The translations under genes and the position numbers were made by a program. A stretch of DNA of 64,000 nt from JAUIBE01 sp035267185 (lineage in GTDB: Bacteria; Pseudomonadota; Gammaproteobacteria; Xanthomonadales; SZUA-36), in the NCBI GenBank assembly GCA_035267185.1, contig DATFLY010000097.1, positions 1 to 64,000 of the forward strand, written 5' to 3'. The number at the start of each line of letters is the position of its first letter. The stretch's first letter is position 1. This document shows positions 7,719-16,843 of this stretch, one piece after another. A model generated the notes under the pieces. The model made no database searches and had not been told where the DNA came from. It saw only the letters and a list, made by a program, of their open reading frames with translations.

Positions 7719-8600
7719 TCACGCCTGACCCAGGCCCAGGTTTCCAACCAGGAGGTAATGTCCGGCAATTCCAAGAAACAACACCATGCCAACCCAGCTG
7801 TTGTTCAGAAAGGCTCTGAAACACCCATCGCGCGAGCGTTCACGCGCCAGCCAGAGCTGGTATCCAAACAGGCTTGCTGCGGCCACAATGCCCAGGAAAT
7901 AAGGCCAGGTGAGTTCAAGGCGAAGGCCCAGGGTAACGAGCAAAAAGCACATCAACAGCATCAGGATAAAAATCAAAACCAGATCATATCGCCCGAAAAG
8001 TATTGCCGTGGATTTCACTCCGATGGCCACGTCATCGTCGCGGTCAACCATGGCGTACAAGGTGTCATAAATCACCGACCAGAACACAGTGATCGTCAAC
8101 AACCACCAGGCTGGCCACGGCACCTGCCCCGTCTCAGCTGAAAAAGCCATGATACAACTCCATCCGAACGCAATCCCAAGCACCACTTGTGGCAGGTGAG
8201 TGAATCGCTTGAACAGGGGATAGGTCGATGCAAGCAATGCCCCGATAAAGGCCAGCTTGATGGTCAGGGGATTGGTCAGCAATACCAATCCGAAAGCCAG
8301 CACCATCAGGATTAAAAACAGCGTCAGCGCCTGCCGCAGATTGAGCTCGCCGCTGGCCAATGGCCTTGACCGGGTTCGCTCAACATTCGGGTCGAAATCC
8401 CGGTCAGCAATGTCATTACTGATACAACCCGCCGCGCGCATCAGCACCACGCCGGCCGTGAATATAAGGACGGTTTTCAAAGCGGGTGAACCATCACCTG
8501 CGACCAGCAGGGACCACCAGGTTGGCCATAGCAGCAACAGGATGCCAATGGGTCGGTCAAAGCGCATCAAACGCCAGTAAGCACCCCAATTCACGCTCAT
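7719..8600 (-). CDS. ubiA: 4-hydroxybenzoate octaprenyltransferase
   Basis: Integral membrane prenyltransferase. The two aspartate-rich motifs that bind prenyl diphosphate through Mg2+ are visible as NDIADRDFDPNVERT and, later, DTLYAMVDRDDD, separated by hydrophobic helices, with about eight membrane segments in all. It attaches the polyprenyl tail to 4-hydroxybenzoate in ubiquinone synthesis. ATG at 8600 is chosen over an in-frame TTG at 8612 because GAGGT lies five bases upstream of it; this gives 293 aa. It is convergent with comF (3 bases apart) and divergent from tatD. Confidence 0.9.
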   Translation of the reverse strand: MSVNWGAYWRLMRFDRPIGILLLLWPTWWSLLVAGDGSPALKTVLIFTAGVVLMRAAGCISNDIADRDFDPNVERTRSRPLASGELNLRQALTLFLILMVLAFGLVLLTNPLTIKLAFIGALLASTYPLFKRFTHLPQVVLGIAFGWSCIMAFSAETGQVPWPAWWLLTITVFWSVIYDTLYAMVDRDDDVAIGVKSTAILFGRYDLVLIFILMLLMCFLLVTLGLRLELTWPYFLGIVAAASLFGYQLWLARERSRDGCFRAFLNNSWVGMVLFLGIAGHYLLVGNLGLGQA

Positions 8601-8693
8601 TTCGGACCTCAAAATTCAGGAAGGCACATTCTATCCCGCATATCCATTACAATGCGCGCCAAAGAAGGGTTCCCAAAAGGAAAACAAAACCCC

Positions 8694-9491
8694 ATGGAAT
8701 TGATCGATATCGGCTGCAACCTCACTCACGACTCTTTCGACAGTGACCGGGAACAGGTATTCGAACACGCCCGACAGGCCGGGGTCATCCAAATGGTGGT
8801 CACGGGCGCAAGTGCCGATGGCAGCCGTAAAGCGCTCGAACTTGCTCGCGGATTTCCAGGTGAATTGTTCGCCACCGCAGGGATACACCCCCACCATGCC
8901 AGCGAGTTTGATGACGAAACCGAGGCACTCATTTGTGACCTGGTCAGCCATCATGGGGTCGTAGCAATAGGTGAAACCGGTCTGGACTATTTCCGGGACA
9001 TTTCACCGCGACCGGTGCAGCGCGATTCATTTGAAAGGCATATGGATATCGCCATTGCCGTGGGGGCGCCCTTGTTTCTCCACATGCGCGACGCCCATGA
9101 AGATTTCCACACTCTTCTGAAGGAGCGGCGGGACAATCTGGGCGATGTCGTGGTGCACTGCTTTACCGGCGATCAAAAACAATTACATGACTATCTCGAC
9201 CTCGACTGCCACATCGGAATAACAGGCTGGATCTGCGATGAGCGGCGCGGCACGCATATGCTCTCTTTTCTCGAAGATATTCCTGAAGATCGACTGATGG
9301 TGGAGTCGGACTCCCCCTACCTGAAGCCACGCAACCTCAAACCACGTGTCAAGACCCACAGAAACGAACCTCAATGGTTGCCGTGGATCGTCCAGACGAT
9401 TGCTGAAAGCGTCGGTAAAAGCGCAGAGGAAGTAGCCGAGCAAACCACGGCTACTGCCAGGAAGTTTTTCAGGCTGCCCTCGCTGGACTGA
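8694..9491 (+). CDS. tatD: TatD family metal-dependent deoxyribonuclease
   Basis: TIM-barrel hydrolase starting MELIDIGCNLTHDSF. It contains the family blocks AGIHPHHA, GETGLDYF, PLFLHMRDAH, VVHCFTG and ESDSPYLKP, which supply the two-metal ligands (His, Glu, His, His, Asp). TatD enzymes are 3'-5' exonucleases used in DNA repair and turnover. ATG 8694 follows an AAAGGA ribosome site and gives 265 aa, close to E. coli TatD; the open frame extends 14 codons further upstream without a good start. Confidence 0.9.
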   Translation: MELIDIGCNLTHDSFDSDREQVFEHARQAGVIQMVVTGASADGSRKALELARGFPGELFATAGIHPHHASEFDDETEALICDLVSHHGVVAIGETGLDYFRDISPRPVQRDSFERHMDIAIAVGAPLFLHMRDAHEDFHTLLKERRDNLGDVVVHCFTGDQKQLHDYLDLDCHIGITGWICDERRGTHMLSFLEDIPEDRLMVESDSPYLKPRNLKPRVKTHRNEPQWLPWIVQTIAESVGKSAEEVAEQTTATARKFFRLPSLD

Positions 9492-9508
9492 GCCCGGGCT
9501 TCAGAAAC

Positions 9509-10666
9509 CTAAATTGAAACCTGGGAGGCCAGCAAAGCAACACGCTTGTGCTGCATCCTCAGGCTGCGCTCCAGTTCACGGTAACGCGTTGTCAGGGCAT
9601 GGTTCTCGATTCGCTCGGCCAGCTTCTGGCGGCTGAGTTGCATTTTTTCCATCTGCAGGTGCTGCCACTGTTTAACCGTTTCCCTGAATTCTGCGTATTC
9701 ATGCTCCAGTTGTTCGCGCCAGCCAGGAGACACTTCAGCGGCTTCCAGTTTTTGTCGGGCAACCTTGAACTCCATATTCAGTTTTGCATGCAGAATCTTG
9801 AACTGGGGTGTGCGGTTAAGACCCCTGGCCAGTCCAAGACCGGAGCAGGCAGAAATAAACCACTTGTTCATGTCAAAGTGCCACCAGCGGTGACCATTGC
9901 GGTAGTCGGTCTGAAACATGTGATGGAAATTATGGTAACCCTCGCCGTAGGTCAGCATGGCGATGAACCAGTTGTCCTTCGCTGAATTCTCGTCAGTGTA
10001 GGGCTGTTTGCCCCATATATGTGCCAGCGAGTTGATGAAAAACGTGACATGGTGATTCACGACCAGCCTTGCCACACCGGCCAGAAGGAAAACACCCCAG
10101 AAATCACCAACCATCCAACCCATGAGCATCGGCAAACCAATGTTTGTGATCAGCGCCAGACTCACGTAATGGCGATGTTGCCACATCAGAACGGGGTCAC
10201 GCTTCAGATCAGGTACAACAGAATAATCAATTTTACCGCTGGGGTAGTCACGCACCATCCAGCCCACGTGAGCAAACCAGAACCCCCGGCCAATTGAGTA
10301 CGGGTCATTGTCGTTGTCGTCGACGTAACGGTGATGTGGGCGATGACGTGTACACCAGATCAGCACGCTGTTCTGAAGCGCCATACCACCAAAAATCGCA
10401 AGAAAAATGCGAAGTGCCGGGTGGGCCTGATAAGCACGATGCGACCACAAACGGTGATAACCGCTGCCAATTCCGATGCCATTCAGGATCAGGAACAGGG
10501 CAAAAAAGAACCAGGCCCATCCGCTGAAACCATGAGTGAAACCGTACCAGGGTACGATTGTGATAGCAGCCAGAAACGTCAGCCCAAGCACGGCCGCCAC
10601 GGGCCAGTTGATTGGATAAGATTCAGTTTCCGGGCTCGGCGCATGGCCGATATTTGTGTCATTCAT
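9509..10666 (-). CDS. acyl-CoA/fatty acid desaturase (delta-9 type)
   Basis: Membrane di-iron desaturase. The three histidine boxes are HRLWSH, HRPHHR and HNFHH, set among hydrophobic segments as in stearoyl-CoA delta-9 desaturases. It inserts a cis double bond into saturated acyl chains and so adjusts membrane fluidity. The last about 100 residues form a charged, probably coiled-coil tail that is longer than in minimal desaturases. The start at MNDTNIG (10666) is preferred over an ATG 13 codons upstream; it gives 385 aa. Confidence 0.88.
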   Translation of the reverse strand: MNDTNIGHAPSPETESYPINWPVAAVLGLTFLAAITIVPWYGFTHGFSGWAWFFFALFLILNGIGIGSGYHRLWSHRAYQAHPALRIFLAIFGGMALQNSVLIWCTRHRPHHRYVDDNDNDPYSIGRGFWFAHVGWMVRDYPSGKIDYSVVPDLKRDPVLMWQHRHYVSLALITNIGLPMLMGWMVGDFWGVFLLAGVARLVVNHHVTFFINSLAHIWGKQPYTDENSAKDNWFIAMLTYGEGYHNFHHMFQTDYRNGHRWWHFDMNKWFISACSGLGLARGLNRTPQFKILHAKLNMEFKVARQKLEAAEVSPGWREQLEHEYAEFRETVKQWQHLQMEKMQLSRQKLAERIENHALTTRYRELERSLRMQHKRVALLASQVSI

Positions 10667-10742
10667 ATTATTCTTCCTGGCTGGGCTCCATGCCAACCAC
10701 TCCATTTTAACTTATGCCCAAAGCCGGCGTCCGGGATTGGGA

Positions 10743-11516
10743 TCAGGACCTGAGGCCGGTACCACGACTCAACAGCCACATACACCAGGCAAACAGCAAT
10801 GCGCCTGCAGTCAGGATAACGGTCAGGGTTTGTGTCAGGCTTACATCCGAAACTCCCAGCATGCCGAGGCGAAAGCCGTTGACCATGTAGAGGATGGGAT
10901 TAAACGCGGATACTTTTTGCCAGAATTCCGGCAACAGGTTAATCGTGTAAAAAACACCCCCCAGGTAGGTCAGCGGTGCCAGAACAAAAGTCGGGATGAT
11001 GGCGATGTCATCAAATTTCTGGGCGAAGATTGCATTAACCATCCCCGCCAGTGAAAAAACGATCGAGGTGAGCAATAAAATGATCACCATGATCAGGGGA
11101 TGCTGAATTTCAATACGGGTAAAAAACAGGGAAACAAGCAGCACCACTGCGCCAACCATCAGGCCTCGTGTCACCGAAGCGGTGACATAGCCTGAGAGAA
11201 TCACCCAGTTTGGCAGAGGTGAAATCAACAATTCTTCAATATGCTTCCCAAACTTGGCGCCAAAGAAGGAAGAAACCATGTTGCCATAGGAATTGGTGAT
11301 CACCGACATGATCACCAGGCCGGGCACGATGTACTGGATATAGGTAAAGCCGTCCATTTCACCGATTCGCCTGCCAATCAGTTCGCCAAAAATAACAAAA
11401 TATAAAGACATGGTGATGACCGGCGGCACAATCGTCTGGCCCCAGATACGCACGATGCGGGTGATTTCCTTGCGCACGATGGTTCGATAACCGACCCACT
11501 TATATCCCTTGTTCAT
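10743..11516 (-). CDS. ABC-2 type exporter permease (YadH-like)
   Basis: A 257-aa permease with about six membrane helices and the ABC-2 pattern, including VPPVITMSLYFVIFGE, GLVIMSVITNSYGNM and APLTYLGGVFY. Its start overlaps the stop of the ATPase gene by four bases (ATGA), so the two are translationally coupled and form one exporter. The pair resembles E. coli YadG/YadH, whose substrate is unknown. A role in drug, lipid or polysaccharide export cannot be separated on sequence alone. Confidence 0.85.
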   Translation of the reverse strand: MNKGYKWVGYRTIVRKEITRIVRIWGQTIVPPVITMSLYFVIFGELIGRRIGEMDGFTYIQYIVPGLVIMSVITNSYGNMVSSFFGAKFGKHIEELLISPLPNWVILSGYVTASVTRGLMVGAVVLLVSLFFTRIEIQHPLIMVIILLLTSIVFSLAGMVNAIFAQKFDDIAIIPTFVLAPLTYLGGVFYTINLLPEFWQKVSAFNPILYMVNGFRLGMLGVSDVSLTQTLTVILTAGALLFAWCMWLLSRGTGLRS

Positions 11517-12460
11517 TTCGCATCGACCCCGTTTGCAGGGTTTTGAATTCCGGGGTGTTCGACCAGGCGCATGAACAATTCCTCGAGGCGGTTCGACTTG
11601 TTGCGCATACTCAGAACATGAATGCCCTGCCGCTCCAGCTCTGAAAACAGGTTATTCAGCGATTTCTGCTTGGGCAGGGAGGCTGCCAGGGTTTGCTCGT
11701 CAACCACTTCTATTTCCATGCCCTCGACAGTCGGGCATGTGGTCACTGATTCCCTAAGATCCAGCATAAATGTTTCCACGTCGAGCTTGCCCAGTAATGA
11801 CCTCATGGATGTGTTTTCGATGATATTGCCATGATCGATGATGGCAATGTTGCGGCAAAGACTCTCTGCTTCCTCAAGGTAGTGCGTTGTGAGGATAACC
11901 GTTGTCCCACTCTCGTTGATTCCCTTGATGAATTCCCACATCGAACGCCGAATTTCAATGTCCACGCCTGCGGTGGGCTCATCAAGAATCAGTAGCCTTG
12001 GTTCATTGACCATGGCCCGGGCAATCATCAAACGGCGCTTCATGCCACCGGACAGGCTGCGCGAAGGCTGAAAAGCCTTTTCCCATAATGAAAGCTGTTT
12101 GAGATACTGTTCAGCTCGCTCACCAGCGACTTTCTTTGGAATGCCGTAGTAACCCGCCTGGTTGACCACGATTTCAAACGGCTTTTCAAACTGGTTAAAA
12201 TTCAGTTCCTGAGGCACCAGGCCAATGTAAGACATGGCCCTGGAGCGATCTTTCTGAACACTGGCATCAAAAACGCGGACATCTCCACTTGTGCTGTTGA
12301 CCAGCGAGGAGACGATTCCGATCAGAGTCGATTTGCCGGCGCCATTGGGGCCAAGCAAGGCAAAGAAATCTCCCTCGCTGACCGCAAGGTCAATCCCTTT
12401 GAGCGCTTCGACGCCGTTGCCATAGGTTTTCTTAAGGGCTTTTACTTCAAGGGCATGCAT
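11513..12460 (-). CDS. ABC exporter ATP-binding protein (YadG-like)
   Basis: ABC ATPase of 315 aa. Walker A is GPNGAGKST (residues 37-45), the Q-loop is in VPQELNFNQF, the signature is LSGGMKRRL, and Walker B is LLILDEPTAGVD, followed by the H-loop TTHYLEEAE. About 80 residues after the nucleotide domain are typical of DrrA/YadG-type exporters. It is the first gene of a two-gene unit with the permease. The 150-base gap to the divergent hydrolase gene probably holds both promoters; short inverted repeats there (CGTCAaacaTGACG, GGACAA...TTGTCC) are possible operators. Confidence 0.87.
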   Translation of the reverse strand: MHALEVKALKKTYGNGVEALKGIDLAVSEGDFFALLGPNGAGKSTLIGIVSSLVNSTSGDVRVFDASVQKDRSRAMSYIGLVPQELNFNQFEKPFEIVVNQAGYYGIPKKVAGERAEQYLKQLSLWEKAFQPSRSLSGGMKRRLMIARAMVNEPRLLILDEPTAGVDIEIRRSMWEFIKGINESGTTVILTTHYLEEAESLCRNIAIIDHGNIIENTSMRSLLGKLDVETFMLDLRESVTTCPTVEGMEIEVVDEQTLAASLPKQKSLNNLFSELERQGIHVLSMRNKSNRLEELFMRLVEHPGIQNPANGVDAK

Positions 12461-12610
12461 AGTCCACTTATGTTGCGGTTTGTTATGGATGATTCAACGT
12501 CAAACATGACGATGTAGCTATGGACAACGACCCTGATTGTCCCTATGGTGCGTGTTCGCCAGATTTTGATCCCAAAACCGGGTCCAGGCGCGCTGAAGCG
12601 CCAATAGACG

Positions 12611-14089
12611 ATGATACTGAAAAACCATCTTAAATTGGGCATTGCAATCAGTTGTTTCGTGCTGGGCGACCAGGCGTGGGCACAAACTCAAGAGGCAGAC
12701 GATGCCGGGCTGGTCTTTGAGCCCTGTGTATTGACGCTGCCCGGAACGCCCATTAGTGGTCCTGCAGAATGTGGCGAGCTCATGGTTGCCGAGAATCCGG
12801 CCGACCCTGAAGGCCGCCAGATCTCCCTGAACATCGCGCGCGTGCCCGCCAGCGGCCGTAACGCTGAACCTGACCCGGTATTCCTGTTCGCTGGCGGACC
12901 AGGACAGGCAGCCACGGAGGCATGGCTGATTGTTGCCGGTGCATTTCGCAAGGTAAACGAGAACCGTGACATCATCCTGATCGACCAGCGCGGGACCGGA
13001 AAATCCAACCCGCTCAAATGTCCTGAAATCGAGCTGGAAGAAGCGCTCAGTACCGATTGGGAAGCCATTGAGGAATTCACAAGAGAATGCCTGCAGGGCG
13101 TTGATGGCGATCCACGTTTTTACACCACCACGATTGGCATGCAGGACTATGACATCGTGCGGGAAGCGCTGGGCTACCAGGAAATCAACCTCTGGGGCGC
13201 CTCTTATGGAACACGCGCGGCACAGGTCTACATGCGTATGTTTCCGGACCGGGTCCGGACCGCTGTACTGGACAGCGTGGTGCCACAAGAGCTGCCATTG
13301 GGCATCGATCACGCCATCATGCTGGATAAGGCGGTGTTTCGTGTTCTCGAGAACTGTGACAATGACCAGGACTGTGATTCGCAGTTTCCCAACACTTCAC
13401 AGAAGCTGAGGAACCTGGTTGCCAGGCTGGAATCCACACCGGTTGAAACCACCATCGACCACCCGTCGACAGGCGAACCGCTAACACTGACTTTTGACCG
13501 TGATGCCCTTGCCGGTTCCCTGCGTTTCCTGATGTATTCACCCAGCAGCCAGGCCCTTTTGCCGCTGCTGATTACCGAGGCTGCCGACGATAACGATTTC
13601 GGACGGCTTGCCAGTCAGATGATTATTTCAACCAGCGGCATCAGCGACATGATCGCCATGGGTATGGAAATGTCGGTGACCTGCGCAGAGGATTTTCCGT
13701 TCTTTCCACATGATGACAGCAGCGCAGGACTGCTGATGGGCAACACCATGGTCGAGGCAACACGCTCCAAGTGCGGTGTCTGGCCACAGGGTGATGTTCC
13801 AGACGGGTTTCATGACCCGGTTGAGAGCGACAAACCTGTTCTGCTGCTCTCGGGAGAGCTCGATCCGGTCACGCCACCGGAATATGCCGACCAGGTTGCT
13901 AAGCACCTGCCTAATAGTCTGCACGTGGTCGCACCAGGCCAGGGCCACAGCGTCACCGGGCAGGGGTGCCTGGCAGACATCGTCGCTGATTTCATCAGTT
14001 CGGCCAACCTGGATGGCCTGGAAACCGAATGCATTAACCAGCTTTCAACCACCCCTTATTTCATGTCTTTGACAGGGCCAAAGCCATGA
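12611..14089 (+). CDS. secreted TAP-like alpha/beta hydrolase (peptidase S33 family)
   Basis: Signal peptide of about 24 residues ending QAWA. Then an alpha/beta hydrolase with the oxyanion loop FLFAGGPGQAA, DQRGTGKS, nucleophile elbow LWGASYGTRAA, and the C-terminal TAP-like domain carrying the acid (GELDPVTPP) and histidine (GQGHSV). This set is that of tripeptidyl aminopeptidase-like exported hydrolases that release N-terminal residues or peptides. The 492-aa length is normal. The stop overlaps the start of the following ABC ATPase by four bases, an unusual coupling of a periplasmic hydrolase to an exporter. Confidence 0.82.
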   Translation: MILKNHLKLGIAISCFVLGDQAWAQTQEADDAGLVFEPCVLTLPGTPISGPAECGELMVAENPADPEGRQISLNIARVPASGRNAEPDPVFLFAGGPGQAATEAWLIVAGAFRKVNENRDIILIDQRGTGKSNPLKCPEIELEEALSTDWEAIEEFTRECLQGVDGDPRFYTTTIGMQDYDIVREALGYQEINLWGASYGTRAAQVYMRMFPDRVRTAVLDSVVPQELPLGIDHAIMLDKAVFRVLENCDNDQDCDSQFPNTSQKLRNLVARLESTPVETTIDHPSTGEPLTLTFDRDALAGSLRFLMYSPSSQALLPLLITEAADDNDFGRLASQMIISTSGISDMIAMGMEMSVTCAEDFPFFPHDDSSAGLLMGNTMVEATRSKCGVWPQGDVPDGFHDPVESDKPVLLLSGELDPVTPPEYADQVAKHLPNSLHVVAPGQGHSVTGQGCLADIVADFISSANLDGLETECINQLSTTPYFMSLTGPKP

Positions 14090-14820
14090 TCGTGGTTAAG
14101 GATCTGCGCAAGTATTTTGGTGATGTCAAAGCCGTTGACGGGGTCACGTTTGAGGCTCGGGATGGCGAGATCACCGGTCTGCTCGGACCCAATGGTGCCG
14201 GCAAGACCACCACCCTGCGCATGTTGTATTCACTACTGCCACCGGACAGCGGTGAGATCAGCATTGACGGCCTTGACCCAACCCGTGATGCGATGGAAAT
14301 CAAAAGAACCCTCGGCGTGGTTCCGGACGGTCGCGGGCTTTACAACCGGCTTACAGCCCGCGAAAACATCCGTTACTACGGTGATTTGCACGGCATCCCC
14401 AGGCCCGAAATGGAATCGCGTATCGCTGAACTGGTTGAAACGCTGGAAATGGATGACTTCATTGAACGCCGCTGCGAAGGCTTCTCGCAGGGCCAGAGGG
14501 TCAAGGTGGCCATTGCCCGTGCCATGATCCACAAACCCCAGACCGTCCTTCTTGATGAGCCCAGCAATGGACTGGATGTCATGAGTACAAGGGCTTTGCG
14601 CCATTACATTCGCAGCCTCAAGGCCAGCGGACACTCGGTGGTGCTGTCCACGCACATCATGCAGGAGGTGGCAGCCCTGTGTGACCGGATCGTGATTATT
14701 GCCAAGGGCAAAGTGGCCGCTGATGGCACGGCGGAAGAGCTTCTTGAGAGAAGCGGTGCCGAGAGCATCGAGGACGCGTTTGTCAGGCTGATTGGTTCCG
14801 AAGAAGGACTATTGATGTGA
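14086..14820 (+). CDS. ABC transporter ATP-binding protein (NatA-like)
   Basis: A 244-aa ABC ATPase with Walker A GPNGAGKTTT (about residues 32-41), LGVVPDGRGLY as Q-loop region, a degenerate signature FSQGQRVKV, Walker B TVLLDEPSNGLD and the H-loop STHIMQE. The nearest described type is NatA of the NatAB sodium exporter. The SQGQ signature is a common NatA variant. It overlaps the hydrolase before it and the permease after it by four bases each, so all three are coupled. Confidence 0.83.
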   Translation: MIVVKDLRKYFGDVKAVDGVTFEARDGEITGLLGPNGAGKTTTLRMLYSLLPPDSGEISIDGLDPTRDAMEIKRTLGVVPDGRGLYNRLTARENIRYYGDLHGIPRPEMESRIAELVETLEMDDFIERRCEGFSQGQRVKVAIARAMIHKPQTVLLDEPSNGLDVMSTRALRHYIRSLKASGHSVVLSTHIMQEVAALCDRIVIIAKGKVAADGTAEELLERSGAESIEDAFVRLIGSEEGLLM

Positions 14821-16001
14821 ACATGCGCGGGTTAATGACTGTACTTCGCAAGGAGTCCACGGAAAACATCCGTGACCGGCGCGCGATGTTCAATTCGCTT
14901 CTGCTGGGTCCGATCCTGTTCCCACTGATGTTTATTGGCATTGTCTGGTTCACCACCATGGCGGAACAGGAACGAGCTGAATCGACACTTGAAATACCGG
15001 TTGTCGGGGCTGAACACGCGCCTAGCCTGGTCAGGTTTCTCGAACAACAAGGCGTGATCGTCAAGCCAGCCCCGGCAGACCCGGAAGCACAGGTCCGCAG
15101 CCAGGAAGAAATGGTGGTGATCCGGATTCCTGAAGATTTCGGCGAGCACTGGAATGCCGGCAAGCCGGCACCCGTGGAAGTCATTGCAGACCCATCCCGC
15201 CAGGAATCAGGAGTCTCCATCAGGCGAACGCACGCCTTGCTGGCCGGATATGGGCAGCAAATTGGCATGTTGCGCCTGCAACTGCGCGGAATCGCGCCAG
15301 ACCTGACAACAGCCATCCTGATACGTGACGTCGATCTCTCGACTGCAAAAAGCCGCGCCATCCTGGCGATGATTTTCCTGCCTTATGTCCTGATGATTAC
15401 GGCATTCACTGGCGGCATTCACCTGGCGCTGGATACCACGGCCGGTGAAAAGGAACGGCGCAGCCTTGAACCTCTGCTGATCAACCCGGTGCCCCGCTGG
15501 CAGATCATGACCGGCAAACTCCTGACCACCACGATATTTGCCATGGCTGCGCTGGCCCTGACCATGATTTCATTCAAACTGGTCCTGCCACTGATGCCGG
15601 TGGGTGCTTTTGGTGTTGATCTTTCGATCACGCTGACCAGCATGCTGAAGATTCTGTTCGTGATTTCGCCAGTGGCCATACTCGCTGCCAGCCTGCTTAC
15701 TGTTTTGGCGTCCTTTGCGAAAACCTACCGGGAAGCACAATCTTATTCCGGCCTGGTGATCATGATCCCCCTGATTCCCAGCATCATTTTCATGACCAAC
15801 CCGGTCAAACCGGAAGCCTGGATGATGTCCATTCCACTGTTCTCACAGAACATGCTGATTGGCGAAATCATTCGCGGTGAAACCGTACCTTTGCAATGGT
15901 ATGGATTGTCATTTGGCAGCACCCTGGTGATTGGCCTGGTGCTCGCCGTCATCGCGGCAACCCTGTATAACCGACCAAGGCTGATCTTTAGCGGTTCTTA
16001 A
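14817..16001 (+). CDS. ABC transporter permease (NatB-like)
   Basis: A 394-aa ABC-2 permease. It has one N-terminal helix (about 25-45), a large extracytoplasmic domain (about 50-180), then five helices from residue 180 on, including AGEKERRSLEPLLINP, the conserved cytoplasmic loop of the NatB/CcmB-like group. With the ATPase it should form an exporter; sodium export is the family precedent, not proven here. The start may be GTG 14817 (overlapping the ATPase stop) or ATG 14823. Confidence 0.8.
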   Translation: MNMRGLMTVLRKESTENIRDRRAMFNSLLLGPILFPLMFIGIVWFTTMAEQERAESTLEIPVVGAEHAPSLVRFLEQQGVIVKPAPADPEAQVRSQEEMVVIRIPEDFGEHWNAGKPAPVEVIADPSRQESGVSIRRTHALLAGYGQQIGMLRLQLRGIAPDLTTAILIRDVDLSTAKSRAILAMIFLPYVLMITAFTGGIHLALDTTAGEKERRSLEPLLINPVPRWQIMTGKLLTTTIFAMAALALTMISFKLVLPLMPVGAFGVDLSITLTSMLKILFVISPVAILAASLLTVLASFAKTYREAQSYSGLVIMIPLIPSIIFMTNPVKPEAWMMSIPLFSQNMLIGEIIRGETVPLQWYGLSFGSTLVIGLVLAVIAATLYNRPRLIFSGS

Positions 16002-16147
16002 GCAGGTGTCAGAATGACTGTTTCTGTCACCTGACTCTGGCCCTGCCCAACAACCAGGCCCGGGTTCACACAGATTTCGCAACTTGTATGGCAATATGTA
16101 CTCATAAAAATGACCCTTCGGGATGCAGTGGAACGAGGTTTTGAGAC

Positions 16148-16687
16148 ATGAAGAAGTACATCATAATTGGCATCGCGGTCGCGTTTTCAGTCTTCGCTAT
16201 CGTCGCAACCATGGCAGATTCGGAAAGCCCCACTGTGGGTGCAAAAGCGCCTGGCTTTAACTTACAGGATCAGGATGGTGACTGGCATAGTCTCGATGAC
16301 TACCAGGGCAAATGGCTGGCACTGTATTTCTATCCCAAGAACGATACCCCAGGATGCACCACGGAAGCGTGTAACTTTCGTGACAGCCGGTTTGCCTACC
16401 AGGCCATCGGTGCGGACGTGATCGGCGTGAGCGTTGACAGTGTCGAATCGCACAAGGAATTTGCAAGCAAGTACGAGTTGCCGTTTACGCTGCTTTCAGA
16501 CCCGGAAGGTGAAACCTGTGCCGACTACGGTGTGCTGCGCGATTACAAGCTGATGCAGATTGCGGACCGCCAATCTTTTATCATTGATCCTGATGGAAAG
16601 ATCGCCAAGCACTATGCCGACGTTGACCCGGAAGTTCATTCAACCGAAGTCCTGGCTGATCTGGAGAAACTGATGGGGCAGCAATGA
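16148..16687 (+). CDS. exported/anchored peroxiredoxin (BCP/PrxQ type)
   Basis: Thioredoxin-fold peroxidase with FYPKNDTPGCTTEAC, which holds the peroxidatic Cys70 and resolving Cys75 five residues apart, as in BCP/PrxQ. An N-terminal hydrophobic stretch (residues 3-22) marks it as periplasmic or membrane-anchored, which differs from cytoplasmic BCP. It reduces peroxides using thiols. It is 179 aa and monocistronic between a permease and a convergent amidohydrolase. Confidence 0.87.
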   Translation: MKKYIIIGIAVAFSVFAIVATMADSESPTVGAKAPGFNLQDQDGDWHSLDDYQGKWLALYFYPKNDTPGCTTEACNFRDSRFAYQAIGADVIGVSVDSVESHKEFASKYELPFTLLSDPEGETCADYGVLRDYKLMQIADRQSFIIDPDGKIAKHYADVDPEVHSTEVLADLEKLMGQQ

Positions 16688-16843
16688 ACTATAAGAGTCA
16701 TCACAATGGGTAGGATGTTCACGATTCTTAAAGTTCGCGAAGACATCGGTGATGGTTCAGACCCGGGCTGATACGAAATGCCCGAGGGCACGCAGTCACG
16801 GCCAGCGCGACCGGATGAATTGAATCGTGATGGTGTCAGCTGA

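Noticed and set aside
9492..9499. GCCCGGGC as terminator between tatD and the desaturase gene
   Set aside because: An 8-base palindrome without loop or T-run; too weak to call.
12518..13312. 264-residue open frame on the minus strand
   Set aside because: Lies wholly opposite the TAP-like hydrolase gene; no recognisable domain and no ribosome site.
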